A DNA stretch of 64,000 nucleotides from Actinomycetes bacterium. Its GTDB lineage: Bacteria > Actinomycetota > Thermoleophilia > Gaiellales > F1-60-MAGs149. The notes beneath the pieces are model-generated. The model ran no database searches. It had not been told where the DNA came from and saw only the letters and a list, made by a program, of their open reading frames with translations. Location: contig JANYCN010000072.1 of assembly GCA_025360225.1 (NCBI GenBank), positions 1 to 64,000 of the forward strand, read 5' to 3'. Of this stretch, positions 51,264-59,335 are shown one piece after another (the stretch's first letter is position 1; the number at the start of each line of letters is the position of its first letter). A program made the position numbers and the translations under genes.

Positions 51264-52040
51264 ATGGACAGGGTTGCGCTGGTTACGGGGGGCGGTACGG
51301 GGATCGGAGCGGACGTCTGTCGCCTTCTCGCGGCGCGCGGTTACCGCGTCGCGGTGAACGGGCGACGACCTGGCCCGATCACCGACGTAGCTGCAGCGGT
51401 TGGCGGCGTCGCAGTTGCCGGCGACGGCGGCGTTCCCGCCGAGGCCGAACGGATCGTGGCGGAGACCGTGGCCGCGTTCGGTGGTCTGGATTGCCTGGTG
51501 CTGAACGCCGGCATCGCCCGCTCGGGCACGATCCTCGAGCAGACGCCGGAGAGCTGGCGTCAGGTGATGCACGCGAACGTCGACGCGGCGTTCCTCACCG
51601 CGCGCGCTGCGATGCCGCACCTGATCGAGCGTCGCGGCACCGTCGTCGCGGTCGCCTCGAAGGCCGGCATCACAGCTGGCTCGGCGTCGTCCGCCTACTG
51701 CACCTCGAAGGCGGCGATGATCATGCTGGTGAAGTCGATCGCGATCGACTTCGGGCCGATGGGCGTGCGCGCGAACGCGGTCTGTCCGGCCTGGATCCGC
51801 ACGGCGATGGCCGATGGATCGATGGACGAGCTGGCTCGTGACCACGGGTGGACTCGCGAGGAGGCCTACGCCTACGCGAACCGTCTCGTGCCGCAGCGGC
51901 GCGCCGGTTCGGTCGCGGAAGCCGCCGCGACGGTCGTGTGGCTCGCATCGGACGAGGCGGGATACGTGAACGGCGTCGCCCTCCCGGTCGACGGCGGCGC
52001 AGCCGTTGTCGACGTCGGGATGGCCTGGGAGGACGCCTGA
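51264..52040 (+). CDS. short-chain dehydrogenase/reductase
   Basis: 258 aa, classical SDR. NAD(P)-binding TGGGTGIG at the N-terminus, NAG as LNAGIA, and the catalytic Ser and Y-x3-K in AYCTSKAA; the C-terminus DGGAAVVDVG is usual. The ATG at 51264 follows a GTG by one codon; GAGGAG about 10 nt upstream serves either. It overlaps the aldehyde dehydrogenase gene as TGATG. In the cluster it might oxidise or reduce an alcohol/ketone intermediate of aromatic breakdown; the substrate is not predictable. Confidence 0.9.
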   Translation: MDRVALVTGGGTGIGADVCRLLAARGYRVAVNGRRPGPITDVAAAVGGVAVAGDGGVPAEAERIVAETVAAFGGLDCLVLNAGIARSGTILEQTPESWRQVMHANVDAAFLTARAAMPHLIERRGTVVAVASKAGITAGSASSAYCTSKAAMIMLVKSIAIDFGPMGVRANAVCPAWIRTAMADGSMDELARDHGWTREEAYAYANRLVPQRRAGSVAEAAATVVWLASDEAGYVNGVALPVDGGAAVVDVGMAWEDA

Positions 52041-53488
52041 TGGCGCTCGTTGCTGGCGTCGACGTCTCGACCGATCACTACGTCAACGGGCGTCGTCTCG
52101 CGAGCGCCGTGACCTTCGAGGACCGCTCGCCGCTCGACGGGTCGTTGCTCGCGAACGTCTCCCGCGGGGACGCGGCGACGGCCGACGCGGCGATCGGGGC
52201 CGCCGCTACCGCATTCCCCTCCTGGGCGGCGCTTGGGCCCGCGGATCGCGCCGTCTACCTGCGACGCCTCGCCGACCTGATCGACGCGAACGTCGAGCGG
52301 ATCGCGGCCGTCGAGTGCGTCGACATGGCGATGCTCCACGAGTCTCTCCGTCTCCGCGTGATCGCGCGCGGTGCCCGCAACTTCCGCGCCTACGCCGACC
52401 TGGCGGCCGCGTACGTCGAGCGGGCCTGGGAGTCGAACGGCACCCGCAACCGCGTCGTCCGCATGCCTGCCGGCCCGGCGGTGGTGATCACGCCCTGGAA
52501 CGCGCCGTTCATGCTCTCGACGTGGAAGTGCGCACCCGCGCTCGCCGCTGGCTGCACGGTCGTCCTGAAGCCGGCGGAGTGGTCGCCGCTCTCGTGCTCG
52601 CTGCTCGCCGACCTCGCTGAGGAGGCTGGCCTGCCGCCCGGCGTGTTCAACGTGGTGCAGGGGATCGGCGAGGAGGTTGGTGCGGCGCTCGTCTCCGATC
52701 CGCGCGTACGTCGCGTCAGCTTCACCGGCTCGCCCGCGACGGCGCGACAGATCGGCGTCGCCGCTGCGCGCAACCTGGTGCCGTTCACCGCCGAGCTTGG
52801 TGGCAAGAACCCGTTGATCGTGTTTGCCGACGCCGACCTCGACGCCGCCGCGAGGAAGGCTGCCGGGCAGTACGACGACAGCGGGCAGGTCTGCCTCTCC
52901 GGCACCCGGCTGCTGGTAGAAGCGTCGGTGCGTGAGCGGTTCCTCGAACGGTTCCACCACCACACCGACCAGCACGTGCTCGGCGACTCGCGTGACCCCG
53001 AGACGACGATCAGCCCACTGATCCATCCTGATCACCTGGCGCACGTGGCCGGCTTCGTCGAGCGCGCCCGCGCCGCTGGAGACGAGGTCGTCCGCGGTGG
53101 CCGCGTCTGGCGTGAGGGCGGCCTCTGGTACGAGCCGACGCTGATCTTCCCCCGCTCAAACGACGCGGAGATCGTGCAGAACGAGGTGTTCGGGCCGGTC
53201 CTGACCTTCCAGACCTTCCGCGACGAGACGGAGGCGATCGACCTCGCGAACAGCACCCGTTACGGCCTCTCGGGGATCGTCTACACGGGGAGCGAGGAGC
53301 GAGCGAACCGCGTCGGTCGCGCCGTGCGTGCCGGCACGGTGTGGGCGAACTGCTTCCTGATCCGCGACCTGACCGCGCCGTTCGGTGGGATCGGGATCTC
53401 CGGCCTCGGGCGCGAGGGTGGCGACTACGCACTTGACTTCTGCAGCGACCTGAAGACCCTCCAGATTCTCGATGGGAGCACGACGTGA
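52040..53488 (+). CDS. hpaE: aldehyde dehydrogenase (HpaE/CHMS dehydrogenase-like)
   Basis: 482 aa. The catalytic Cys is in DDSGQVCLSGTRLL and the general-base Glu in ELGGKNPL; the NAD-binding TPWNAPFMLSTWKCAPALAAG and SFTGSPATARQI blocks are intact. The sequence style (PWNAPFMLSTWK; RYGLSGIVYTG) is that of 5-carboxymethyl-2-hydroxymuconate semialdehyde dehydrogenases, the step after HpaD cleavage. General aldehyde dehydrogenase activity cannot be excluded. It is coupled to the SDR upstream and to the GFA gene downstream by GTGA. Confidence 0.87.
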   Translation: MALVAGVDVSTDHYVNGRRLASAVTFEDRSPLDGSLLANVSRGDAATADAAIGAAATAFPSWAALGPADRAVYLRRLADLIDANVERIAAVECVDMAMLHESLRLRVIARGARNFRAYADLAAAYVERAWESNGTRNRVVRMPAGPAVVITPWNAPFMLSTWKCAPALAAGCTVVLKPAEWSPLSCSLLADLAEEAGLPPGVFNVVQGIGEEVGAALVSDPRVRRVSFTGSPATARQIGVAAARNLVPFTAELGGKNPLIVFADADLDAAARKAAGQYDDSGQVCLSGTRLLVEASVRERFLERFHHHTDQHVLGDSRDPETTISPLIHPDHLAHVAGFVERARAAGDEVVRGGRVWREGGLWYEPTLIFPRSNDAEIVQNEVFGPVLTFQTFRDETEAIDLANSTRYGLSGIVYTGSEERANRVGRAVRAGTVWANCFLIRDLTAPFGGIGISGLGREGGDYALDFCSDLKTLQILDGSTT

Positions 53489-53901
53489 GCGAGCACCACG
53501 AGGGCGGCTGCCACTGCGGCGCCGTGACCTTCACGATCGGCGGGGCGATCCGCGACGTCACCGTCTGCCACTGCAGCATCTGCCGCAACCTCCACGGCGG
53601 TGCCGCCGCCTACAGCCAGTGCCGCGCGGCTGACCTCGCGATCGCCGGCGAGGCGTTGCGCTGGTACGCCTCCGGGGTAGGATCGGAGTACGGCTTCTGC
53701 CCGGAGTGCGGCTCGAGCCTGTTCTGGCGTCGGAACGACGGGATGGTCTCGTTCAGCGCCGGCGCCCTGCGCGGCGAGCACGGGATCCGCACGACCCACC
53801 ACATCTGGGTCGGGTCGGCCGGCAGCTACGAGGATCTCTCGAGGGCCCGCCCACAGCACGAGACGGACAGCGCGTCGGCGCTCGTGGCCCGAGACGGGTG
53901 A
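53485..53901 (+). CDS. GFA-family (glutathione-dependent formaldehyde-activating-like) zinc protein
   Basis: 138 aa. The zinc ligands typical of GFA proteins are seen: GGCHCGAVTF, VCHCSICRN and CPECGSSLFW. The family was named for Gfa but most members have no proven activity. It is the last gene of the SDR-ALDH-GFA run and starts with GTG overlapping the ALDH stop. It may help handle a thiol-bound aldehyde or simply bind zinc. The C-terminal ~20 residues are acidic and less conserved. Confidence 0.88.
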   Translation: MSEHHEGGCHCGAVTFTIGGAIRDVTVCHCSICRNLHGGAAAYSQCRAADLAIAGEALRWYASGVGSEYGFCPECGSSLFWRRNDGMVSFSAGALRGEHGIRTTHHIWVGSAGSYEDLSRARPQHETDSASALVARDG

Positions 53902-53914
53902 GGAGCGAGCGTCG

Positions 53915-54076
53915 CTGAACGAGTACGCACCGGCGCTGCTACACCGCTGGCCTGCGGGTGAGCGGCACGCGCGGATCGATGGCTCGCTCGCCTTCATCGA
54001 TCTGAGCGGGTTCACGGCGCTCACGGAGGCGCTTGCGGCGCGCGGCCGCGTCGGCGCAGAGGAGACCCAGCGCGTC
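53915..54076 (+). pseudogene. N-terminal fragment of a class III adenylate/guanylate cyclase
   Basis: Frame 53915 onward reads LNEYAPALLHRWPAGERHARIDGSLAFIDLSGFTALTEALAARGRVGAEE. FIDLSGFTALTE is the first strand of class III nucleotide cyclase domains, containing the metal-binding Asp, and the preceding part matches the usual leader of actinobacterial two-cyclase-domain proteins. After about residue 55 the homology ends abruptly and the rest of the ~1000-residue protein is missing. No good start codon is in frame. A truncated remnant. Confidence 0.65.
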
Positions 54077-54140
54077 GTGTGGTCCTTCTTCGCAGTTCCC
54101 CCTTCACGTCGCCGGCTCCCGGCGGGACATCTTGAAGCCC

Positions 54141-54169
54141 TTGACCGCTGTTCGTCGCGGTGCTACCGT
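54141..54169 (+). promoter_or_regulatory. strong sigma-A-type promoter for the small transcript
   Basis: TTGACC - 17 bp - TACCGT. The -35 matches 5/6 of consensus, the spacer is optimal and the -10 has the TAnnnT form. Start of transcription expected at A54175 or A54176. Confidence 0.75.
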
Positions 54170-54199
54170 TCTCTAACGCGGAAAGGAGGTGGTCCAGAC

Positions 54200-54238
54200 T
54201 TGCAAGGTCTTGTGGCTAGTGGAGGTACTCGCTCGTAG
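54200..54238 (+). CDS. possible 12-residue micro-ORF after a super-strong RBS
   Basis: TTG start 9 nt after AAAGGAGGT, coding (M)QGLVASGGTRS then TAG; the stop lies at the base of a GGGG/CCCC hairpin. Too short for homology. An alternative GTG frame (54189) would overlap the RBS and continues ~200 codons of Arg-rich sequence, which I do not believe. Translation is suggested only by RBS strength and spacing. Confidence 0.3.
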   Translation: MQGLVASGGTRS

Positions 54239-54422
54239 GGGCGAAACCCCTGAACCGACGGGGAATCGCAGAGCCAGCGTTGGCGCGGCCGCCGGTCGGC
54301 CAGCGCCCCTGCGAAATACCGCAGTGCCAGGAACGGGCGTCGCCGCACCACGTGTGCGCGGCGCCCGTTCTCGTCCTGCCGGCGTGGTCGACCGAACGCT
54401 CCCTTCTGTCCGGGCTGGTGCC

Positions 54423-54445
54423 AAGCCTGGATCCAATCCAGGCTT
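54423..54445. terminator. hairpin between small transcript and arsC-like gene
   Basis: Perfect 10-bp stem AAGCCTGGAT / ATCCAGGCTT with a 3-nt loop. The - strand gene's TAA stop falls at its edge, so it can terminate both convergent transcripts. Confidence 0.65.
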
Positions 54446-54797
54446 ACGGGGAGAGCAGGGCTCGGATCCGTTCCTTCGGCCGGCCGATGATTGCGCGGCC
54501 GTCGTGGACGACGATAGGGCGTTGCAGGAGCGCGGGCCGCGCGAGGAGCAGCTCGACGACCGGGCCAGGTGTGACGTAGTCTGCTTCGTCGAGCGCGAGC
54601 TTCTTGAACAGCGAGTCCTTGCGGACGAGGTCGGCGACCGGGTCCTCCAGGGCGGCGACGATCGCCTCGAGCACCTCGCGGGTCGGGCGGTCCTTCATGT
54701 AGTCGACGACGTCGAACTCGACGCCCAGCTCCTCAGCGATCGTGAGGGCGCTCACGGACGAGCCTCAATGACGGTTGTGAAAGATCGTTGTTGACAT
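54444..54797 (-). CDS. ArsC/Spx-family thioredoxin-fold reductase, candidate selenoprotein (in-frame UGA at catalytic Cys)
   Basis: The track ORF (54755, 103 aa) lacks the first strand and active site. Extending to the ATG at 54797 restores MSTTIFHNRH-[TGA]-GSSVSALTIAEELGVEF; ArsC proteins read TIYHNPxCxxSRxAL here, so the TGA falls exactly on the catalytic Cys (U-x-x-S retained). Total length 117 aa fits the family, as does QRPIVVHDGRAIIGRP at the end. Eight nt after the TGA is CGTGAG-CGCC-CTCACG, with a G in the second loop position, resembling a bacterial SECIS. A TAGAAT -10 lies 7 nt before the ATG (leaderless). A plain nonsense mutation is the alternative; nothing else in the gene is broken. 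Confidence 0.75.
54741..54756 (-). promoter_or_regulatory. SECIS-like hairpin downstream of the UGA
   Basis: In the mRNA: CGUGAG-CGCC-CUCACG, a perfect 6-bp stem with a 4-nt loop, beginning 9 nt after UGA; the apical loop begins at nucleotide 15 and its G is at 16. Bacterial SECIS elements need a short stem-loop just 3' of UGA with a G among the first two loop bases, so this fits at the lower limit of distance. Confidence 0.55.
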
Positions 54798-54883
54798 GGG
54801 ATCCATTCTAGCGACGATCCATTCGGTTCAATAGCCTTCGCGATTCGATCCTTGAGGATCGTTGTGGTGATACCGTTCGTTCG
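54798..54883. promoter_or_regulatory. divergent promoter region of arsC-like gene and gltB
   Basis: 86 bp. The - strand has TAGAAT (54810-54805), 7 nt before the arsC-like ATG, with TTGAAC 15 bp upstream. The + strand has TACCGT (54871-54876), 7 nt before the gltB ATG. Between them lie a direct repeat GATCCATTC (54800 and 54816, 16 bp apart) and the palindrome GATCC-TTGA-GGATC, possible regulator sites. Confidence 0.6.
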
Positions 54884-57800
54884 ATGACCGGCCTGTATGA
54901 CCCTCGCTTCGAGCACGACGCCTGTGGCCTCGGCGCGCTCGTGCAGCTTGACGGAGTGGCGTCGCACGGCCTCGTCGCGAGCGCGATCGAGGTGCTCGCG
55001 AACATGGACCACCGTGGCGCGAGCGGGGCCGACCCGGAGACCGGTGACGGTGCCGGGATCCTGACGCAGATCCCCGATGCGTTCCTGCGCGCCGCCGTCC
55101 GACGCGAGCTCGGTGTCGACCTGCCGGCCCCGGGCGACTACGCCGTCGGGATGGCGTTCCTGCCACGCGACCCGGCGATGCGTCTGCGTTGCGAGGAGCT
55201 GTTCGTCCGCATCTGCGTCGAGGAGGGGCACCGGGCGCTCGGCTGGCGCGACGTCCCCGTCGCCCCTGCAGCGATCGGAGCGCTCGCGCGCGATTCCGAG
55301 CCGGTCGTACGTCAGCTGCTCGTCGAGCGACGGGGCGGGGATGGCGAGACGTTTGGGCGCAAGCTCTACGTCATCCGCCGCCGCGTCGAGAAGGAGGCGG
55401 CCGCGAGCGGTGTCGCCATGAGCGCCTTCTCGGTCGTCTCGCTCTCCCACCGCACTGTCGTGTACAAGGGCCTCCTGCGCGCGACGCAGCTGTCCGCCTA
55501 CTACAGCGACCTGCGTGATCCGGCCTTCGCCTCGGCGATCGCGCTGGTGCACTCGCGCTTCTCGACGAACACGCTCGGCACGTGGGACCTCGCGCATCCG
55601 TTCAACTACCTGTGCCACAACGGCGAGATCAACACGGTGCGCGGCAACCACGCATGGCTCACCGCCCGCGAGCCGCAGCTGCGCTCGGAGCGCTTCGGTG
55701 GCGACCTCCAGAAGCTGTTCCCGATCGCCGATGAGCGGTGGTCTGACTCAGCGGTTCTTGATGCGGTGGTCGAGCTGCTCGTCCACGGCGGTCGCTCCCT
55801 GCCGCACGCGCTCGCGATGCTCGTGCCACCGGCCTGGACCGACCCGTCCCTCGACCTGCCGGACGCCGTGCGCGCGTTCCACGAGTACCACGCGTCACTG
55901 ACCGAGCCGTGGGACGGGCCGGCGGCGCTGCTGGCAACGGACGGCGTGCGCGTCTGCGCGATGCTCGACCGCAACGGGCTGCGACCGGGCCGCTTCGTGC
56001 GCACCAGGGGCGGCCTCGTCGTCGTCGCATCCGAGGCCGGCGTGCTCGACCTGCCAGCCGCAGAGATCGTCGAGGCCGGCCGGCTCGAGCCTGGTCGGAT
56101 GCTCGTGCTCGACACCGAGTCGGCTCGTGTGATCCGCGACGACGAGGTGAAGCGCGTCCTCGCGCGTCGCCAGCCCTACCGCCAGTGGCTCGACGCGGAG
56201 AAGCTGTTCCTTGACGATCAGCGACCACGCACGGTTGAACCGATCGCTCCGGACGAGCTGGTACGGCTCCAACGCGCGTTCTCCTACACGCGCGAGGACC
56301 TGCGGATGGTGATCGCGCCGATGGCTCGCGACGGCGTCGAGGCGACCGGCTCGATGGGCGACGACGCACCGCTCGCAGCGCTCTCCGAGCGCCCGAAGCT
56401 GCTGTCGGCGTACTTCAAGCAGCACTTCGCCCAGGTCACCAACCCGCCGATCGACCCGCAGCGGGAGGCGCTCGTGATGAGCCTTCGCACGACGGTCGGC
56501 GCGATCGGCAACCTCCTCGACGAGACGCCGGAGCACTGCCGACGCGTCGCGATGGCTGGGCCGATCCTGCAGTCCGGCGAGCTCGCAAAGCTCCGTCACC
56601 TCGACAGCCGGTTTCGCACCGAGACGCTCTCGACGCTCTATCCGATCGCCGAGGGGGCGGCGGGGATCGAGCACGCCGTCGACGCGCTGTGCCGCGATGC
56701 CTCGCGCCTCGTGTGGGACGGCACCGCGATTATCGTGCTGTCAGACCGCGGCGTGAACGCCGAGCTGGCGCCGATCTCGCCGCTCCTCGCCACCGCCGCC
56801 GTGCACAGCCACCTCGTCCGCGAGGGAGCCCGCACGATGTGCGGCCTCGTCGTCGAGTCGGGCGAGCCGCGCGAGGCGATGCACTTCGCGCTGCTGATCG
56901 GCTACGGCGCCGCGGCGGTCAACCCGTACCTCGCGCTCGAGTCGCTGCGGGCGCTGCACGCCGATGGCGAGCTCGGCGAGCTGACGCTCGGCGAGGCGCG
57001 CGAGCGCTACGTCAAAGCAGTCGGCAAGGCGCTGTTGAAGGTCTGCTCGAAGATGGGGATCTCGACGATCCAGAGCTACCGCGGCGCGCAGATCTTCGAG
57101 GCGATCGGTCTCGGTCGCAGGCTCGTCGACCGGTACTTCACCGGCACCGTCTCCCGGGTTGGCGGCCTCGAGATCGGCGACCTGCACGATGAGATCGCCG
57201 AGCGCCACCTCGCCGCGTTCGGTCAGCCCGACGCGCCAGAGCTCGACGGCGGTGGCGAGCTCCAGTTCCGCCAGGACGGCGAGCACCACGCCTGGAACCC
57301 CACCTCGATCGTCGCGCTGCAACGCGCCGTCCGGGATCGCTCCGCGCCGTCCTTCGCAGAGTTCGCCGGCTCGATCGACCGCTCGAACCGGCTGCAGACG
57401 CTGCGCGGGCTGCTCGAGCTCGTTCCGGCCGCGGAGCCGATCGCGCTCGAGGAGGTCGAGGGTTCTGACACGATCGTGCGGCGGTTCGCTACGGGCGCGA
57501 TGAGCCTCGGCTCGATCTCCCCGGAGACGCACGAGACGCTGGCGATCGCGATGAACCGCCTCGGCGGGCGCTCGAACACCGGTGAGGGTGGCGAGGATCC
57601 GGCGCGTTCGGTGGCGGACGCCAACGGTGACCTTCGCCGCTCGGCGATCAAGCAGGTGGCGAGCGCGCGTTTTGGCGTGACGACGCCGTACCTCGTCGAT
57701 GCCGACCAGCTGCAGATCAAGGTCGCACAGGGCGCGAAGCCGGGGGAGGGTGGGCAGCTGCCGGGCTACAAGGTCGACGCGCACATCGCCTGGCTCCGTC

Positions 57801-59335
57801 ACTCGACTCCGGGGGTGACGCTGATCTCGCCGCCGCCGCACCACGACATCTACTCGATCGAGGATCTCGCGCAGCTGATCCACGACCTGAAGTCGGTGAA
57901 CCCGGCGGCGGAGATCTCCGTCAAGCTCGTCGCCGAGGCCGGCGTTGGCACGATCGCCGCCGGTGTCGTCAAGGCAAAGGCCGAGCACGTCGTGATCGCC
58001 GGCCACGATGGCGGAACGGGCGCTTCGCCGATCTCCTCGCTCAAGCACGCCGGGTTGCCATGGGAGCTCGGGCTGGCGGAGGCACAGCAGGTGCTGGTGC
58101 GAAACGGCCTGCGGTCGCGCGTCCGGCTGCAGGTTGACGGCGGGCTGCGCACTGGACGTGACGTCGTCATCGGCGCGCTGCTTGGCGCCGAGGAGTTCGC
58201 CTTCTCGACCGCGCCGCTCGTCGCCCTCGGGTGCGTGATGATGCGCGTCTGCCATCTGAACACGTGCCCGGTCGGGATCGCGACGCAGGATCCCGAGCTC
58301 CGTCGACGCTTCGCCGGCACCCCCGAGCAGGTCGTGCGCTACATGCTGTTCGTCGCCGAGCAGGTGCGCGAGCTGATGGCGCTCGTCGGGATCCGTCGCT
58401 TCGACGACCTCGTCGGGCGAGCCGACCTGTTGCGGCCCGCCGCGACCGATCGCTGGCCGTGGTTGCATAGCATCGACCTGGCGCCGTTGCTCGAGCGCGT
58501 GCCGGGCGAGCAGCGACGCGGCGAGGGGCAGGATCACGGACTGGATGACGTCATCGACCGTCGCTGGATCGCCGCGCTCGATGCTGCTGCCCTTGACGGC
58601 CCGGTCGTGATCGTTGACCGCGTCACGAACGTCGACCGCAGCGTCGGCGCGTTGCTCGCCGGCCACGTCCAACGCACCCGGCCTGGTGCCGCGATCGAGC
58701 TGCACCTGACCGGCACGGGCGGGCAGAGCCTCGGCGCTTTCGCCGTCGGCGGGATGGCGATCGACCTCGTCGGCGTCGCCAATGACTACCTAGGCAAGGG
58801 CCTGTCGGGTGGTCGGATCGTCGTGCGGCCGCCCGCCGACGCCGGGTACGTGCCGGAGGACAACGTCATCGTCGGCAACGTCGCGCTCTACGGCGCCACC
58901 GGCGGTGAGGCGTTCCTGCGCGGGCGCGCCGGTGAGCGTTTCTGCGTGCGCAACTCGGGCGCTTCCGCCGTCGTCGAGGGGATCGGCGACCACGGCCTCG
59001 AGTACATGACGGGCGGCGTCGTCGTGATCTGCGGCGAGACGGGTCGAAACCTCGCCGCGGGGATGTCCGGCGGCGTCGCGTACGTGCTCGACAGCGGCCG
59101 GCCGATCGGCGAGCGGCTGAACCCCGAGATGGTGACGGTCGAGGAGCTCGTCGAGGACGATCTCGCCCTTCTCGGCGCGTTGCTCGAGCGACACGTTGAG
59201 CTGACCGCCAGCACGGTTGCGGCAGGCCTGCTCGCTGACCGCGCGGCGCTGCCGGACCGGTTCCTGAAGCTGATGCCAAACGACCTGCGTCGGGTGCTCG
59301 ATGCGATCGCCGAGCATGCCGAGGTGGCGTCATGA
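54884..59335 (+). CDS. gltB: glutamate synthase (NADPH-type) large subunit
   Basis: 1483 aa, the standard size. After a short propeptide (YDPRFEHDA) the Ntn-amidotransferase nucleophile follows in DACGLGALVQ. The FMN/synthase domain holds GEGGEDPARS and QLPGYKVDAHIAWLRHSTPGVTLISPPPHHDIYS, with the 3Fe-4S cysteines in MRVCHLNTCPVGIATQ. The C-terminal GXGXG beta-helix domain is present (SGGRIVVRPP, MTGGVVVICGETGRN). It makes two glutamates from glutamine and 2-oxoglutarate with GltD. The ATG is leaderless with TACCGT 7 nt upstream. It overlaps gltD by ATGA. Confidence 0.97.
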   Translation: MTGLYDPRFEHDACGLGALVQLDGVASHGLVASAIEVLANMDHRGASGADPETGDGAGILTQIPDAFLRAAVRRELGVDLPAPGDYAVGMAFLPRDPAMRLRCEELFVRICVEEGHRALGWRDVPVAPAAIGALARDSEPVVRQLLVERRGGDGETFGRKLYVIRRRVEKEAAASGVAMSAFSVVSLSHRTVVYKGLLRATQLSAYYSDLRDPAFASAIALVHSRFSTNTLGTWDLAHPFNYLCHNGEINTVRGNHAWLTAREPQLRSERFGGDLQKLFPIADERWSDSAVLDAVVELLVHGGRSLPHALAMLVPPAWTDPSLDLPDAVRAFHEYHASLTEPWDGPAALLATDGVRVCAMLDRNGLRPGRFVRTRGGLVVVASEAGVLDLPAAEIVEAGRLEPGRMLVLDTESARVIRDDEVKRVLARRQPYRQWLDAEKLFLDDQRPRTVEPIAPDELVRLQRAFSYTREDLRMVIAPMARDGVEATGSMGDDAPLAALSERPKLLSAYFKQHFAQVTNPPIDPQREALVMSLRTTVGAIGNLLDETPEHCRRVAMAGPILQSGELAKLRHLDSRFRTETLSTLYPIAEGAAGIEHAVDALCRDASRLVWDGTAIIVLSDRGVNAELAPISPLLATAAVHSHLVREGARTMCGLVVESGEPREAMHFALLIGYGAAAVNPYLALESLRALHADGELGELTLGEARERYVKAVGKALLKVCSKMGISTIQSYRGAQIFEAIGLGRRLVDRYFTGTVSRVGGLEIGDLHDEIAERHLAAFGQPDAPELDGGGELQFRQDGEHHAWNPTSIVALQRAVRDRSAPSFAEFAGSIDRSNRLQTLRGLLELVPAAEPIALEEVEGSDTIVRRFATGAMSLGSISPETHETLAIAMNRLGGRSNTGEGGEDPARSVADANGDLRRSAIKQVASARFGVTTPYLVDADQLQIKVAQGAKPGEGGQLPGYKVDAHIAWLRHSTPGVTLISPPPHHDIYSIEDLAQLIHDLKSVNPAAEISVKLVAEAGVGTIAAGVVKAKAEHVVIAGHDGGTGASPISSLKHAGLPWELGLAEAQQVLVRNGLRSRVRLQVDGGLRTGRDVVIGALLGAEEFAFSTAPLVALGCVMMRVCHLNTCPVGIATQDPELRRRFAGTPEQVVRYMLFVAEQVRELMALVGIRRFDDLVGRADLLRPAATDRWPWLHSIDLAPLLERVPGEQRRGEGQDHGLDDVIDRRWIAALDAAALDGPVVIVDRVTNVDRSVGALLAGHVQRTRPGAAIELHLTGTGGQSLGAFAVGGMAIDLVGVANDYLGKGLSGGRIVVRPPADAGYVPEDNVIVGNVALYGATGGEAFLRGRAGERFCVRNSGASAVVEGIGDHGLEYMTGGVVVICGETGRNLAAGMSGGVAYVLDSGRPIGERLNPEMVTVEELVEDDLALLGALLERHVELTASTVAAGLLADRAALPDRFLKLMPNDLRRVLDAIAEHAEVAS

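Larger units (their letters stand above)
54175..54445 (+). ncRNA. structured small transcript with 16S-tail-complementary 5' end
   Basis: No protein family fits this 270-bp region. It follows a strong promoter. Within 6 nt of the predicted start lies GGAAAGGAGGTGGTCC, which differs from the full complement of a 16S rRNA 3' end (AGAAAGGAGGTGATCC) at two positions, one of which still pairs as G-U. Downstream are several hairpins: AGGGG-CGAA-ACCCCT, a GGCGC...GCGCC stem with an inner GGCC/GGCC, GAACGGGCG...CGCCCGTTC (54331-54370), and AAGCCTGGAT-CCA-ATCCAGGCTT (54423-54445), the last probably the terminator. A 12-codon ORF is inside. It could be a leader, an mRNA for a micropeptide or a ribosome-binding RNA. 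Confidence 0.5.

Noticed and set aside
54423-54445. Hairpin as a phage attachment site
   Set aside because: No tRNA, integrase or duplicate copy nearby; terminator role is simpler.
54189-54794. 201-aa + strand ORF (MVQTCKVLWLVEVLARRG...) across the small-transcript island
   Set aside because: Its GTG overlaps the Shine-Dalgarno core, the body is low-complexity Arg/Ala/Pro, it runs through hairpins and then antisense to the well-supported ArsC-like gene.
54752-55651. 299-aa - strand ORF upstream of the ArsC-like gene
   Set aside because: It is antisense to gltB and in a different frame from the ArsC-like extension; shadow ORF.
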